A stretch of 64,000 nt of DNA, taken from assembly GCA_003342895.1 (NCBI GenBank), contig PTFA01000494.1, forward strand, positions 208,013 through 272,012. Reading direction: 5' to 3'. The notes beneath the pieces are model-generated. The model was given only the letters and a program-made list of their open reading frames with translations. It did not search any database and was not told the origin of the DNA. This stretch comes from Casuarius casuarius. Its lineage: Eukaryota > Chordata > Aves > Casuariiformes > Casuariidae. The position numbers were made by a program, and so were the translations under genes. Positions 12,775-26,035 of this stretch are shown here, one piece after another. Each line of letters opens with the position of its first letter. Within the stretch, counting starts at the first letter, position 1.

Positions 12775-12910
12775 AACCTGATTCCAGTTGTATGTTCTGT
12801 ACAAACTTCCTTTGTGACCTCAGCTGGATCATTTACCCCCATCTGTTCCCCCAACAAATGAACAATAGCATTTTCTTACTTCATGAAGATGTTGCAAAGA
12901 TACATATGAC
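12775..12910 (+). repeat. MIR-like ancient SINE remnant
   Basis: The order of short blocks resembles the 3' half of a MIR element in plus orientation: 'tttgtgacctcagctgga' (MIR 'tgtgaccttgggcaa'), 'cccccatctgttccccc' (MIR 'tctgtgcctcagtttcc'), 'gaacaatagca' and 'cttacttcatgaagatgttg' (MIR 'cctacctcatagggttgttg'). Divergence is high and the match is by eye. Confidence 0.5.
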
Positions 12911-15104
12911 TACTCAGACATAGCAATACTGCAACTCAGATGTCAAATACAGTTGATATAGAAGTCCAAACTTGATTAAAGCTCTAGGTTAAGCTGTTTC
13001 TTGTCAGCTGAAGAAACAGGGAGAAGGGAAAGCAGGGACAGAAAAGAAACATTTCCAAAAAATAGGCAATTCCAAGGAACCTTTTCCAGGGAAGGCACCA
13101 TTTCTCAAGAACAAATCCTACTAATAGATCATCCCAAAACTTTATACGGTGGTTTCACAAAACAGAGTAAGAGAAGTTAACATACAAATCTGAGCTAATA
13201 CAATCATTCTTCTTAATATGCAGTTGGACCCATCTTCTGCCACAAGTTCTTCAGAAGCATTTTCTTGAAATTCAGAATTAATAATTGTATGCCATTTCCC
13301 ATTAAACACCAGATACTGCTACAGAAGGTGAAGCAAATATGCACCCATCACTAAGTTACTTTGGGTATATATTTAACCAGAAAAATAGCATTCTGTGGAA
13401 ACTGATGAGCCAGTGCAAATTTCTAGGGTCCTGCCANAACAAGCCATTCCAACAATCTCTTTTCCTCCAAAGTCACCATGCCAGAATAATAAACATTCNC
13501 CATTTGAAGTGAAGAATACATTCAATGGCTACTTCCCTGAGCAAGCACACGTCCTTGGTATTACGTTACCAGCAGGACAACCAGAATCACNGTTGAATTC
13601 AAACAGCCATCCGTATTTATCAAGCTTCAAGGAAAACATTTCAGACACTGCACCAATATAAGGTTGCCTTGCTTCAGCTAACTCCTGAGTAGCCAACACC
13701 AGAACATACGACTTACCTACAACCTATCAAAGCTGTTATGAACCATTAATACCACTTTGTCAAATACAGTATCAGCTGATTAACACAATAGAAATGTTTG
13801 GTTCTGGGGAAGTGAAACAAGAAGCCTGGCTTTTTCTTACTCTAAGTCCACCGATACAGCTGATTTGAGGCTCTANTCTAGAAGTCTTGAAATATGAATA
13901 GGGGTTGCACTTGACATTAAGAAATAATCATTCAATTGAAAAGGAATGAACTATCTCAATTCTGCAAAATTTTAGCACATGCTTAAGTCTGGCTCTACTG
14001 AATACAGAAATACTGTTCACCTCAAAGGATCTTTAAAGTATATTTAGATGTTGCTGAAGTAAGGCTTTAACAGCCTAGTTCTTTCCTTCAGCTATATATG
14101 GTCACAAGTCACTGCTAGTCCCTAACCTTGAGACCACCTAGGATATTTTATTAGAGGGTGATANGATCACTGCAGAGTACTGTTAACTCGGCTGTTCAGG
14201 GAAACAATTTCAAGCACCCCTCTGGACTGGGATGTTAACAAATCAAGATTAAGTGTCTGATCTAAAACCCATTTGAAACCAATGGGAANCTACTTCCAGC
14301 CTCAGTAGGCTTAGAATCACATCCTGGAAGAAACACAGAACATCCGAACAGGCGTCTTAGGTCTTCCATCTTCAACTGGGATGGCATTTCATGTAATTTT
14401 TTCAGGCAAGTTTTTGTTCAAACTACTTCTCATAGCACTAAAACAATCAAAGCTAAACTACATACTGAAAATCTGATGTTGTTCACAGCCGTAGTATCAA
14501 AAAAGCACAGTGCCATGACCTTTGCAGGACCTGGATTCACTCTCACAGAAGTAACGAACCATTGACAGTTCCTGATGTTGGTAGATACTTGTTTCCAGTA
14601 CACAGTAAAATGTAATCTGAGTTTACTTGGTCTCAAAACTCACCGATTTCTCACCTTCTCTTAGATCAACCACGAGAGCAGGTGATATCAAATACCTTCA
14701 GGACTCAGCCCACTGTAGCTTTCAGCTTTCACACATACAAGAGGCAAAGCATTTACAGCAACCACAAACACCTCAATCTCATAGGCATTCCTGCAGGCAA
14801 ATGTAGAGATGTGGAGACTTGAATCTCCAAAACTTATTTTGCTTTTAAGTGGCATGTCTCTGGAGTAACCAGGCTAGAGAATCAAATCCACAAAGAATCC
14901 TTTCTTGTTTTTTCATTTGTGCATGTCCACAACCTCTCACTGCTTCAAGTGCTAGGAATGCAAGTCACTTTTCCCAAGTTACATGACATGAGATGACCAA
15001 GGGAAAGATAGGAGACAGCACTGAACCAGCTTTTTACTTCAGCATTCTGGCCTCCCCTCAAGTAGTTCTAATGAAGCAGAACACGGTCCAGAGACTCTGG
15101 GAAA

Positions 15105-15260
15105 AGCCTCATTTCCAAAGATGACTTGTCGTGGACTTCTCCTTTGCCTCCCTGAGACAAAACACTGCTCGCCCTCTCCAGTGGCGCGCACTATGCTTCT
15201 GTGTACACGAAGAATTCTAGAAAATGGGGGTCTAAGTCTCCAGTTGTCCGACCACTTAAT
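15105..15260. other. CpG-dense patch
   Basis: Seven to eight CpGs lie in about 155 bases, including 'ggcgcgcac', 'gtcgtgg' and 'gctcgcc', against a CpG-poor surround. An AATAAA on the plus strand follows at about 15258. The minus strand is open for 76 codons here (15039-15269) with no family recognised. It might be a regulatory element or a remnant of a retroelement terminal repeat; neither is proven. Confidence 0.3.
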
Positions 15261-15675
15261 AAAATTCACTCAGTCACTTTAAATGAGAGAAAAAGCTGCC
15301 TTCATTTGTGTTTGTGTTCATTATGTCAAAATTTAATAGTAATNTAAAAATCAAAGAAACTTTATAGGAAGTATGTGTTTTTACTGCACTCTTGCGCTTT
15401 ACCAAATAAAAACATGTTGCTAAAAACAGGGTGGGAGCAGGGAGAGGAAGCCCATCAGCTATCTTAGTATCATGCTTTCAATTANATTTTCCTCTGGCTC
15501 TCATTACTGTATGCTGTCATTGAAATTCACTTAAGGTCTGCTATCACCCAGNAATGTAATATAACTCAGGAACATTAATGTGATTGCAAAATACTGTAAC
15601 TAACTCAAAGACTGAGCAAGACAGGAAGACAGAATATNATTATCCATATTAGCAGGTAATTACCAGCTCTCTTAC

Positions 15676-15732
15676 CTGGTGTTTATAAAGGACAGCATGT
15701 ATTTAGACCTTCTGGGGCATATAGAAAGATCC
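15676..15732 (-). CDS. Candidate internal exon with strong splice sites
   Basis: The minus strand shows a near-ideal acceptor (TAGCTCTTGACTTTCAG, with a TTGAC branch-like site) and a strong donor (CACCAG then GTAAGAGA) around this 57-base segment. Only one of three frames is open: one base finishing a codon, then DLSICPRRSKYMLSFINT, then two bases of a split codon. Both ends are therefore phase 2, which would let the exon be skipped without a frameshift. The peptide is not recognised. Its phase does not fit between the candidates at 16704-16754 and 4324-4442, so not all of these can belong to one simple transcript. Confidence 0.3.
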
Positions 15733-16703
15733 CTGAAAGTCAAGAGCTAAACTGACTCAAGCTAGAGAGGAGAGCATGGAGACTCAATGATCCTCACATA
15801 TGCAGAAATGGTTTCCAAAGATGAAACTGTATTTAAGCACATCAGGTCAGTGATGCAGAAAAGCTTCTTAAANATGTAAAGAGTTTGTTAGAGGGAAAAG
15901 AGTGAAGGAGCTTAGAACAGTTAATTCTTGAGCGACTTAGACATGACAGCATGGATAGTGGGAATTTAAGGACCACAACCTAACATCTTTTAGAAATACA
16001 GAACACACAGAATCACCTTTCACATTGTCTATNTGGAAAGGACTGCAGCAATAACTTACACCTTTGCTGATTTTTTTTAATCTGCACAGAACTACAGGGA
16101 TGGTGTAGTAATGGTATTAGCAAAAACATGCCTCCATAATGCCAGGTTACCAATAAGCTGCAAATTCTAACTTTAAACGTCAACCTGCAACTTTCACAAG
16201 CAGATCAACTCCATAACACCTAGTTTTATTTCTTCAGCTGTCTTGGAGCTACAGGGAGTATTTTTTCCCTAAATGGCTAGTTAAACCTAAATCAAATGCC
16301 AGATCAAAAATCAAGCCAGCTCACTAAAATACTCAATGAATAAAGATATGCCAGAAACGAGTACATTAACTTCTCCATAGAACACTCACCTACAGCACAA
16401 TAACCCTTTTTAGGTAAGGATGGATACATGCGCACAACGGTTACAGTGAATCACAACCCAGTTTCTACACATGGATTCATATTCCATGCCCCAATCCACC
16501 ATCGTTTTCCCTCTACTTTTAGTAAAATGAATCCCCAGAGTAATGTATTAAAAACTTCATTGAAAGCAATAAACTGCACATGGACTTCCAAACTGCTCGT
16601 CAGTGACATTTCCTCTAATNCCCTATACGGTAAGTCAAAACAGTGAGAAACACAGGAACAACTTTGCCACATAAACTGAAGGCAAAAATAGAAGGGCATT
16701 TAC

Positions 16704-16754
16704 CTTTGTCTGAAGCAATCTGTCAAGTTCCCTTTGCTGCGTAACATGATTTAA
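16704..16754 (-). CDS. Candidate internal exon, coiled-coil-like peptide
   Basis: The minus-strand frame reads LNHVTQQRELDRLLQTK over 51 bases and is followed by GTAAAT, a moderate donor after AAAG. The acceptor is either GCTGCTCTAG at the upstream end or TTACGCAG 18 bases inside, which would give a 33-base exon; both keep phase 0 at both ends. The heptad-like Leu spacing and charged residues resemble a coiled coil, but the segment is too short for a family call. The phase would fit the start of 4324-4442. The acceptor pyrimidine tract is weak. Confidence 0.25.
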
Positions 16755-17034
16755 CTAGAGCAGCTGCCTGGTCTCAGGAACACGGTGGCATCTCTTTGCT
16801 GGATGCTCTAAAGCCTCAATATATTTTTGAGGGGCTGCCCAGGCAGGAAGGTTAGCTTGGCCCTGTGCAGGCAGGCAAAGGCTTGGCACTGGCCAAGGGG
16901 CTGAAATTCACCTTCTGAAAAAAAATCAAGGGCAAAAAATCCATCAGTCCAAACTAGTACTAAGCATCATTTGCAGGAGGACAAAAAAATCCCCCTTTTC
17001 TCTGCAGAGCTGGCTGCCAACATTGTGTCTGCTC

Positions 17035-17160
17035 TTTCCACCGCGCGCCTACCGCAGCTAGTAGGGGCTAAACTCTTCCCCAGCCCCAGAATGCTAAGAG
17101 TAACTTTTGGGAAAGGGAGTAATGCTGTCGAACTGCTCGTGAAGTAATGAAGCTACTCCA
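17035..17160. other. CpG-rich patch
   Basis: Five to six CpGs lie close together, three of them in 'accgcgcgcc' and 'taccgcagc'. On the minus strand an exon-like segment could end at GTAGGC, but its acceptor is poor, so no exon is called. The preceding 200 bases are also GC-rich. Confidence 0.25.
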
Positions 17161-20100
17161 CCTCCACAAGAGGTNCAAAACAGAACTGTGGCAAGATGTG
17201 CTGAAAGCAGAACACATCTTTGAAGTTTCAAAGTAGAATACCAGCCCTCAGTTACTCTCAAAGAGCAGCCATTTCATCTAAAAAATTCACCTGGAAAGCA
17301 CTCATAACTACCACTGGCAAGAGACACCATGAGGCAAATCAACTCTTTAAGCCCTTGCTGCTGTTTCCTTCACATATATTGCTATGGTGACATCCACTGT
17401 CAGGGATCTTGTAGTTCAGACTTTGAATACCACCTTCAAGATGTGCAGAGGATATCAGACTTCAGAAAAGATTCACACTGCTCAGCAACTTACAAGCAAC
17501 ATCTGAAACTTGAACAAAATGGCTCTGATCTACTATTAAACAAAGTCAATCTTGTCTAAGAAAGATTCACCTTGGCATCTAGATGCAGAGATTACCCTCA
17601 AGTTGTTTATTCCCTCAGCAAGGTTAGATGGAATGAAAATGTTTCCAGGGAAACATGCAACATATACTCTTAAGGTGATATGGCTGACTTGTGTGAAGTA
17701 TTTGACTGGGAAAGAATAGAGTTTTAAATGAGGGAGCTATCTCTGCAATATGCAAAGTCTAATTGCATATTTAGCTATTGAAATGGCCATCCTAAGGATT
17801 TATTTCACACCAACACCGAGAAGACTCAACCCAACATCTTCTGTTGGTACGGGCCCAAAATGAAAAAACAAAAAGACAAAATCCTCTCCTCAAAAAGCAC
17901 CATTTTATCTGCAAAAGGTCAGAAATGGATACACCAAGCAAGGCTAACAAGGAAAATGAGTCCCCGAAGACTGAACAGCTTGTGCAAGAACAGCACAGGA
18001 AGACTATAGCAAGATCCCTGTTAAATAGCTAAGGTGTTTGCAGGAAATCATCTCTCACTGTATCTATTAGTACAGCTAGAAAAGTAAGAGCAGCTTTCTG
18101 ATGCACATGTCCTTTTCCAGATCTGAAAGAGCATACTGAAAGTCTAACTAGAAATTCGTAACAACTGCAAATTAGTCAAGACCAAAGCGACATTGCAGTA
18201 GCAGTATGTGTGCACAGAGGCAGTTTATGTGCAATCCTGCAAAACATTTAGAAATCAAGCACCTCATGCCAGCTCTCCGCAAGGGTGAGTTTCAGCTGTT
18301 GACATAGGTTNGCAGTCAGGTTGTAGCAGGCAGAGCCTTCCATGCAGCAGCATTTGAGGAGGGCTGGTCAGATAGGGCACTTCGAAGGGAGAAGCAGAGG
18401 GGGGAGANGGCCACGCTCTAAGCCCCATACTCTGCCTGCAGAAGGACCAATAGGTTTCAGAGGACAGCAAGTAGTCTGGAAGAGAAGGCAGCTTTCAAGT
18501 AANCAGGTCCTCACTTCCACTATCTCCTTTCAGAATACAAATCTTTTTCAGTGCATTATAGCAAAGCCAAGAACTACTTAGACGTTAAAGTAGAATACCA
18601 CCACACACGGCATTTTTCTAGTACTAATGACAATCTTGCACTCTCACTAACGAACCTGGAATTGAAGAGCATGGTAATTTTCANGCAGCACTTATCTTTA
18701 AAAGGAGGATTACTAAGCATGAACAACAGGACCTGCCAAAAATATATTAGCTCATTTCCTCAATCATTATCCCTGCTCAAGCCACATAGCAGTTTCATTT
18801 CCATACCACATGGGAAAAACTGGAACTTAGCAAAGATGANACAAAATGCATCATTTGAAACCCTACCCCAGGTTCAGCCAATTATAATTTGATCTTTTTC
18901 TGGGTTCTGGGAATACTGAAAATTTCAATTAGTCAAGTGAAAAGCTATTAAATGTGCTAGCAGGATCTGTATTCCAAACTAATGACCATCTGCATCCGAT
19001 TTAGATAATGAAGGTTAGCAGCACACTCAGGTAATTAAGGGAAAAGCTGATGGGATGAAATGCAAAACAGGGAAAAGAAATCTATTTTCATCTTAATTTA
19101 ATGCTAAACATATCTAATAACTTACCTAATAAAGGCATAATGTTTACTGTAGTGAGGCAAACTACAAACTTATGAGTTCCAGGCAAGATAAAGCTCTGGA
19201 ATTGGAATCAATCAAAACATGATTTCTTCAGAAAAGATGTTCAGTAGTTTAACTGCTTAAACCACCTTTTTCCTTGAAGCAGATGGAGGAAATGGCCACA
19301 AAACATTTTCACCCCACTGCTAAGCACTCTATGGCTGATGACTGTCAGATCATCCCAGNTGATGATTGTTCAGATCAGCATAACAGTAAGGATTACAGCC
19401 TTTTACATGCNATTTTAATTATCATCCACACTAGTTTCACTTGCAGTCACCAGTTACTGTCAATACAAGGAAGATCTTCTGCCAGTGCAGCTTAATCCTC
19501 CCTGAATCCTGTGACCCAGGATGCAACACAAACCACCAACACTGTAGCAAGATACTTTGAATTTTAAAGTCAGACAAGATACACGTTGGATAACTCAAGC
19601 TGACAGATGTGATCAAAAATAAACATGTCCTTCCTGTAGAAAGTTTCCAAAACTCTGAACATGTCTTTGGCTGATAAACCAAACATTTCAGGTTTCACAT
19701 ATTACTAGGGATTCTTCTGCTAAACTGCATAGAGGTATAAATAGATATTTTTTCTGTCAAAGTCTTAGCTGGCAGTATGTTAGCTTGAGTTAAGTACAGC
19801 AAGATTTAACCAAAAAGCAAAAGAGTTGACCAAAGAAGTCCCATGGATTGTAGTCAGCTTCAGAGTACACCTTGATGGTTTCTCCTGAACACACACCATT
19901 GGCACTATTGTTGCCAAAGTCCAAGGGGTATCAACCTCATGTACTTCATACNCTGAATAAATGAATGACACTTGAAATTATTTTTTTTAATTGCCAATAC
20001 AAAATGAAGAGTTTAAATGTAAAGGGAGAAACTGCTCACCAACAAGAAATCTTCTATTCCATCCTATTTCTCACCCTAACACAGCAGTGTTAGAAACAAA

Positions 20101-22300
20101 AATGACAACAAAACACCACACACACCCCACCAAAAAACTTTCCCCTTCAGATACACAACAAACTGGGGAGCGCAATGGGGCTGTGCAGTTACTATCAGCA
20201 AATGAACTTGAACTGCCTGAAACACTTCCCAATTTCCACAGTACACACTGCCCTGAAGTGCGATGATTAATGGCTTCCAAGCAGACTTGCACATTATATT
20301 ACTCTTAAAACATCCTCAGACATGGGGCTTGACCTTTCTTCCCTTTCTCTTTCTACTTAAAGCAATACTAGCCACCATCCAAAGCTCCAGGACTGTCTCC
20401 CTGGTGCTCTTACCAACCATGAAGGCAGCTTCTAAAACTGGAGCAAATCAAGATTTTACTTAAAGAACAGTCTGCCAGCAAGAATCAGCCCCTCCTTGCT
20501 TCAAGCTCCACAGATAGAGCAGGGCAAGGAAAGAGTTCTCTAACAGGCCATAGTGCAATCAACTCCCACATACAGATGAGCAATATGATCAACAGCTACC
20601 ACAAAACTGAAAGTCACAGCTTNCCAGAAGTCTAGCTTGTCCATTTATAGTTTTCCTGTATCCATATTAATTTCTTAAGGAAAGCAGACAGATGGCTCAG
20701 GTCATGTGAAAATCGTTACAGGTATACTACCCTTGAGACTTGGAGAAATTGAACTCAAATTCAGGGGATCAATGAAGTGTCCTGTAACACCACACCTTCA
20801 CCTGCTGCCTNTAAGCACCTGAAAAATTAGACTGTACTCCATCTACCAGAAAGTTCAAAGACTGACTTTCAGACATCAGCTTCTGTCTCATCTGTTAGAA
20901 AAATAGCTGAAGGCAACAGGAACTGCAGGTGCCAGCATCAACACTTCACCCTCTATANGCAGAACAGTTCCTCCACACTTATTTTACACAGAAGTACTAC
21001 AGGGGTTATCTTTGATTCAGCAGGAGTACAAGTTACAAACAAATTCTTTTNGCTTTCTGTCTCCAAACCCAACAATCTGCTTCCTCTCCCACCAAAACTC
21101 CCATCTTGCCTATGGCTTGATGTGGATTATTTGAGGATGAGGTTAGCTCAGGACTGGTTTTCACGTAACAGCTTAACCTCTGCATGTTATCTAGGACTCC
21201 AATTATACACAAGAATAAACAATCACTACACTCATCTGCCAACTGTTACAGCAATCAAAACCAGTTGTTACCCAGCACTTCAGTCATTTAGCCACCAAGA
21301 ATCCAATTCAGCCATTTGTTTAATGTCTGGGAGCATGGGCAGGAGCACAATTAAATTGTTTTATGCTCATCCTTATCCACCAGGACAGCCAGGCCTCTTG
21401 TNAGAGCATTTTGGTCTGATTTAGGAAACCGATTCGAAGAAACCACTTCTTAGCTCTGTTGCCCATNTCACATGCAACTTGCAAAAACTCTAAATCTCAT
21501 TTCATCTCAACTTCCTCTCATTCCACCCCCTCAATTTGTACACATCTTGCCAATTTACTATAGCAGAAGAAACTGGTACCTAACACAATATATTCTTAAG
21601 CCCTAATAGAATAATGCTGCTGCAGTAGCACACGTCAAACTTATCCAAACAGGCTTAGCTATCCTGTAAAGAGACAGATGAATGCTCNTGCCAAATTAAA
21701 AGGCTTCACCATATGGATCAAATGGCAATAANTCTTTTCCTAAGCAGGATTTTAAGGGCAGAATAGTAACTGCATGAAAACAGCTACANTCTATGTNTAA
21801 AAAAATGCAAGCTGCTCACACAAAACAATCTGATAATCTTAACAGAGGAACCCACACAAACTGAAATCTCCTCTNTATGGGCCACAGGTTGATCATAAGT
21901 GGTTGGACCACCTAACCATGTAGCTTTACAGATACCTCACAGTAAAACAGAGCTAACAGATCAGTTTGTGGTTCTGATTTTAGTTTTCAGTGTTAGCAGT
22001 TAGGAAAGCAACTATAAATGGGGGGGGGAGAAAGGAGATGGGTCCTGTAATCACTGACAGGATAAGTCTATAAGCTCTCAGCGTTTTTAGACTTAAGATT
22101 CTAACAAAAACTTGGGTCAACTCATTATTCCTGTAACACCAGAATTAGGCTTTCGCCCTCAGGTAGAATGAAGCATTGTGACAAAGTGCTGTGAATTGAG
22201 ACCGTCACCCACAAGAATTTGACTTGAGTCTAATTAACACTTCTTAAAACCAGCTTGGGTCTAGCCCCTTTCATTCAAAGGTGAGAAAAGGACAGTAAAC

Positions 22301-22316
22301 GGGGGTGGGGTGGGGG
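22301..22316 (+). repeat. G-rich tract, partial G-quadruplex motif
   Basis: Three G-runs of five, four and five are separated by single T bases (ggggg-t-gggg-t-ggggg). With only three long runs it does not meet the usual four-run rule, but dividing the runs or forming an intermolecular structure is possible. A separate run of nine G lies at 22020-22028. Confidence 0.5.
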
Positions 22317-25300
22317 CGATTGTANTATCTTTGCTGTCAACAGCTCAAAATGAACTGCTAGCATAATGGATTTCTTGTTCAATTCACTTCCTCACTTCTG
22401 CCTANATGTTTTTAAATGTGTTCTCCTGCCCCTTTAAGCCTCATCCCTTCCTCTTCATCAGTTAATCCTCTGCGACCAGCAGGTCCAGAAGATCTCAGAA
22501 GATCTCTAGGCCTGTACGTGCTCACTGCAAACAAAGACTCCGCTAATGTGTAATACATGCTGATGAAACGAACACAAGGGGCAAATTCAGAAATGAAAAA
22601 AGTCATTATCATAATCACCAGCTATTACACCTCTTAAAGGAAAGCACAACAGTAATGATTGCCTCAAGTAACTGTCTGATGGGTTGNTAAAAGCTCAGCT
22701 CTGATGTTGGTAGCTCATTTGCCATTATCACAGCTGTTGTGACAGTGTGACAGGAAATCAGTATTTANATCACCTACTGGACAAAAAAGAAAGCCTAGTT
22801 TGCCTTAACTGTGCCAAATTCCTCACACAATTAGGACACTGANGGATAGACCCTCTAATTACTTATCTCCATCTGCTTCAAAAGGCTTTCGTGTTCCAGC
22901 TCNCCAAGGGCCTCCTGTTTCAACTACAGGAGACAAACGCCCCTTACAATNTTTTTCTGTCTACCAGACTTCAAAGACAGACGGTCAGGGTCTACACATG
23001 ACCTACTCTAAAAACACCTAGCATTCAACACATCCATCACAAGCTCAGCCCCAGAGAAGTAACTATGAATACCCCAAAGAAAACATGCAAGAATGACACC
23101 CTGAGAATCATTACCACTATTCCTTTGAAAGCAGGTCCTTCAGAAAACTCCTCGCCTCAATTACAGCGCCTCCACAAAGCAGATGAACAATCCTCCAAGT
23201 AGTTAACAAGGACAGCACAAGGACTTCCCTGCACACTTCTGAAGGTTAGATAANTAGGGCCACATACCCATGTTCAAATCAAAAGGAGTTTCGTAAGACA
23301 CTCACNTCACTGCTATGGTTATGCCTACTCTGCAGTCAAAGTTGTGATTGCAGCTGCCATAAGCATGTCCATATCCGTATGAATGCACAAGCTATACATC
23401 ATCACCACCACCTTCCCCTGCGACTAACTGGTATTAATGCCCAGTTTCCCTAAGGTTATGCATACCAACAGTGTGCACTGAAGTATGATGCCATTTGTTT
23501 TATTCAATTCATTACTTCTGCTTGTCTTTAGGATCTAGCTGCTCAGACTTACTTTCTAGGTTACAAGATCTTTGGGAGAAGGGCCACCATTTGCTATGTG
23601 TACATATGATGCCCACTAGGATTCAGATTGCAGCAGTGCAGAGAAGGTTTGAATGACTCTTGATAATATCCACAGGCAGAATTTATCAGACTCGCAATGG
23701 TAACTGTCAAGGTAACTGCAACACATTTGTCAGTGATGGTTTTCCCTCTCATTAACTATAAAAATTCTACTTAGCATAACACACTGGAAGTGTAACAGAC
23801 TTGGTCAGATTAGTTGAGGTTGCAGACTCNTAAAACTTGTGACAACAAATACATTAACATTCACAAAGCCTACAGTTCAACAGCTAGCTACTCAGGACTT
23901 CGCATGGCAACTCTGGTGGAGCAGATGCCCAGCTTGAAACAAGCCACCACAGTGCACGTCAGGTACACCATGCAAGAAAGGTGTGGCTTCTTATTCTGCG
24001 CAATTGACTGCGCTCCACCCCCNCATCTCCTTAAATCCTTAAAGGCCCCAGTGAGAGGGCCAAGAAACAGACAAGCAAGTAAAGGAGCTTGCTTTTGATG
24101 CATCTGTTCATCAATAGACAAAAGCTCCACTTCTTCACTTTTTCTTGTGCCCATTTAATTTTAAGTTAGAGGTCACCAATACCAGCTTTTCTCCGCAGCC
24201 ACGAATATTACACGTTCATTCTAAGTTGCAAGTAGAAACCTCTGGCCTACTGCTGGTCAGCAAGCTGCAGACTTTGGACATTGTTTGAAAGATAGCATTC
24301 TAGAAGCACCTATCTATATTTTGCTTTCTTATTGGCAAGATTACATATGAGAACCTACAAGTACATTTCTCTAGCCAGTTTGCATTGAGCAGATCAATGC
24401 ATTTCATCTGTTTCATCACTAGCCACAAAAATCAGCCCTCTTGCTGGGAGTTCAGTTTTATGATGTTGACATAAAGCACATTCTAATGCTGGATGCTGAG
24501 CTACAGAAACTTAACATATTTTGCCTTTTTTCTTGCATACCTCCAAGTGATAAGTAACATATGGCTCACACTGAGATCACTTAGGAGGAAGAGAAGGCCC
24601 AAATGTCAGCCTCAAACAAAGTATTGGAGGGGAGGGAGGGGAAGCAGGGCTGAAGCATTTCCTTTGTATAGAGCAACTGGACAGATGAAAAAGCAGTTGT
24701 GGAANCAACTCAGAAGAGATAGAGAGATCTCTGCCCGTTCAAAAAGCTTTTCTGAATTAGTTTTATGTGAGCAGCANCTTAACAATCTCCTCAGCTTTTC
24801 TGCCTGGCATTTGATTATTACCATGAAGAAAATGTGAACAGAAGAAGGTGCGAAAAATGTTATCTTTTGCTTTTGAACTTTGTCCTCTTGTAAAGCTATG
24901 CCCTTTGATTACACTCACGTATATCACGTTGCTGAACCTGGAAGAGCACTTCACATGAGCTGTTCAAGCAGTAATGTTGTACTCCCCCTCAGTCAGTCAT
25001 GAACATATCTTGAAAGAGAAGAGTTTTATTATCGATGTGGAAATCTGCCAGAGGCCTTGACAAGTTCTGTTTCTCCCCCATCTATGGTGAACTTGTACCT
25101 TCCCTGTTTCTACCCTTGACACCACAGTGAAAATGCATGGGGAGACTTTCCAGGAAGGACAGGCAATATCAGTAACTGCTACAGGCAACTGAATTAAAGC
25201 AGCACAGACACTTCTTCAAACACAACAGGTTTAAACAACAAAACACAGCACCAAGTTGCATATTGTTTAAATACCAAAGACAGCAGTTAAGACAGCAAAG

Positions 25301-25954
25301 TGTAAGCCATTTACTTGTTCTTCTCCATAGAAGAGTAACACTAGATAATATAAAATTAGGTTGATCATTTATATTTNTTGTATTCCGATACGGGAATATC
25401 CATATGCATTAAAGTATCACAAAAAAAGCAGTGCAAAACATGAATTCTGATGACAGGTAGGTCTGACATTAGAAAAAGAAGATGACCAAGTCCTGCTGAT
25501 GCCTTCTTGCCCTCTCATTCCCTAAATGATCTCATTTGTGTCAAGATTGTACAGACAATGCATGAAACACGTGCTGCCTTTTTAAAAAAAAAGAGGTTAG
25601 TTACAGCAAAATCAGCAAGGAGACCCTTTAAACATGCCTTCAGCCTAACCAAAGTTTAGTGACTTAGCCTAACTATATATAGTCTAACCTAGCAACCTGA
25701 CCAGTAACGCTGAAAGCAAATTTTAGTTCATCCAGACCATAAGAGTGGAGGGACAGTTACTCTGAGGAAGAAATCCATCTCCATGGTTTTCTCCATCTTT
25801 GCAGACACCATAGTTCGCATTTAATTCATCTTCCTGTATGGTTTTCCTTTCTCTCCCTCCTTCCCTTTATGTATATCCCCAATAGATGTTCTATACATTT
25901 TCATCCTCTCTAGACATGGAGAGGATATAAACCTACCCTTCAGAGACTGTACTT

Positions 25955-26035
25955 ATGCACATAACCATTTGACAAGGGAGCTGTGACAGACCAAGGTCAA
26001 ATAGCCAGAACGTAACTTCATATTCACTATTCACA
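25955..26035 (-). repeat. Very weak MIR/L2-like block
   Basis: 'gaccaaggtcaaatagccag' resembles the reverse complement of the MIR/L2 block 'gcccaaggtcacacagctag'. One short block only, so this may be coincidence. Confidence 0.2.

Larger units (their letters stand above)
4443..15675. other. Intron-like or intergenic interval
   Basis: No exon, RNA gene or young transposon was recognised outside the separately listed CpG patch, GC-rich open stretch and MIR-like remnant. A pyrimidine-rich tract on the plus strand lies at about 9988-10025. The sequence from 4806 to 10328 has no ambiguous base, whereas five fall in 10676-10742. Confidence 0.45.

Noticed and set aside
15996..16050. CR1 3'-end-like block ('acacagaatcac', 'tggaaaggact')
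   Set aside because: Only two short partial matches, not enough to call an element.
23306..23329. 24-base minus-strand microexon (SRHNHSS in one frame) with good splice-like borders
   Set aside because: The donor-adjacent base is ambiguous, the segment is tiny, and no neighbouring exon supports it.
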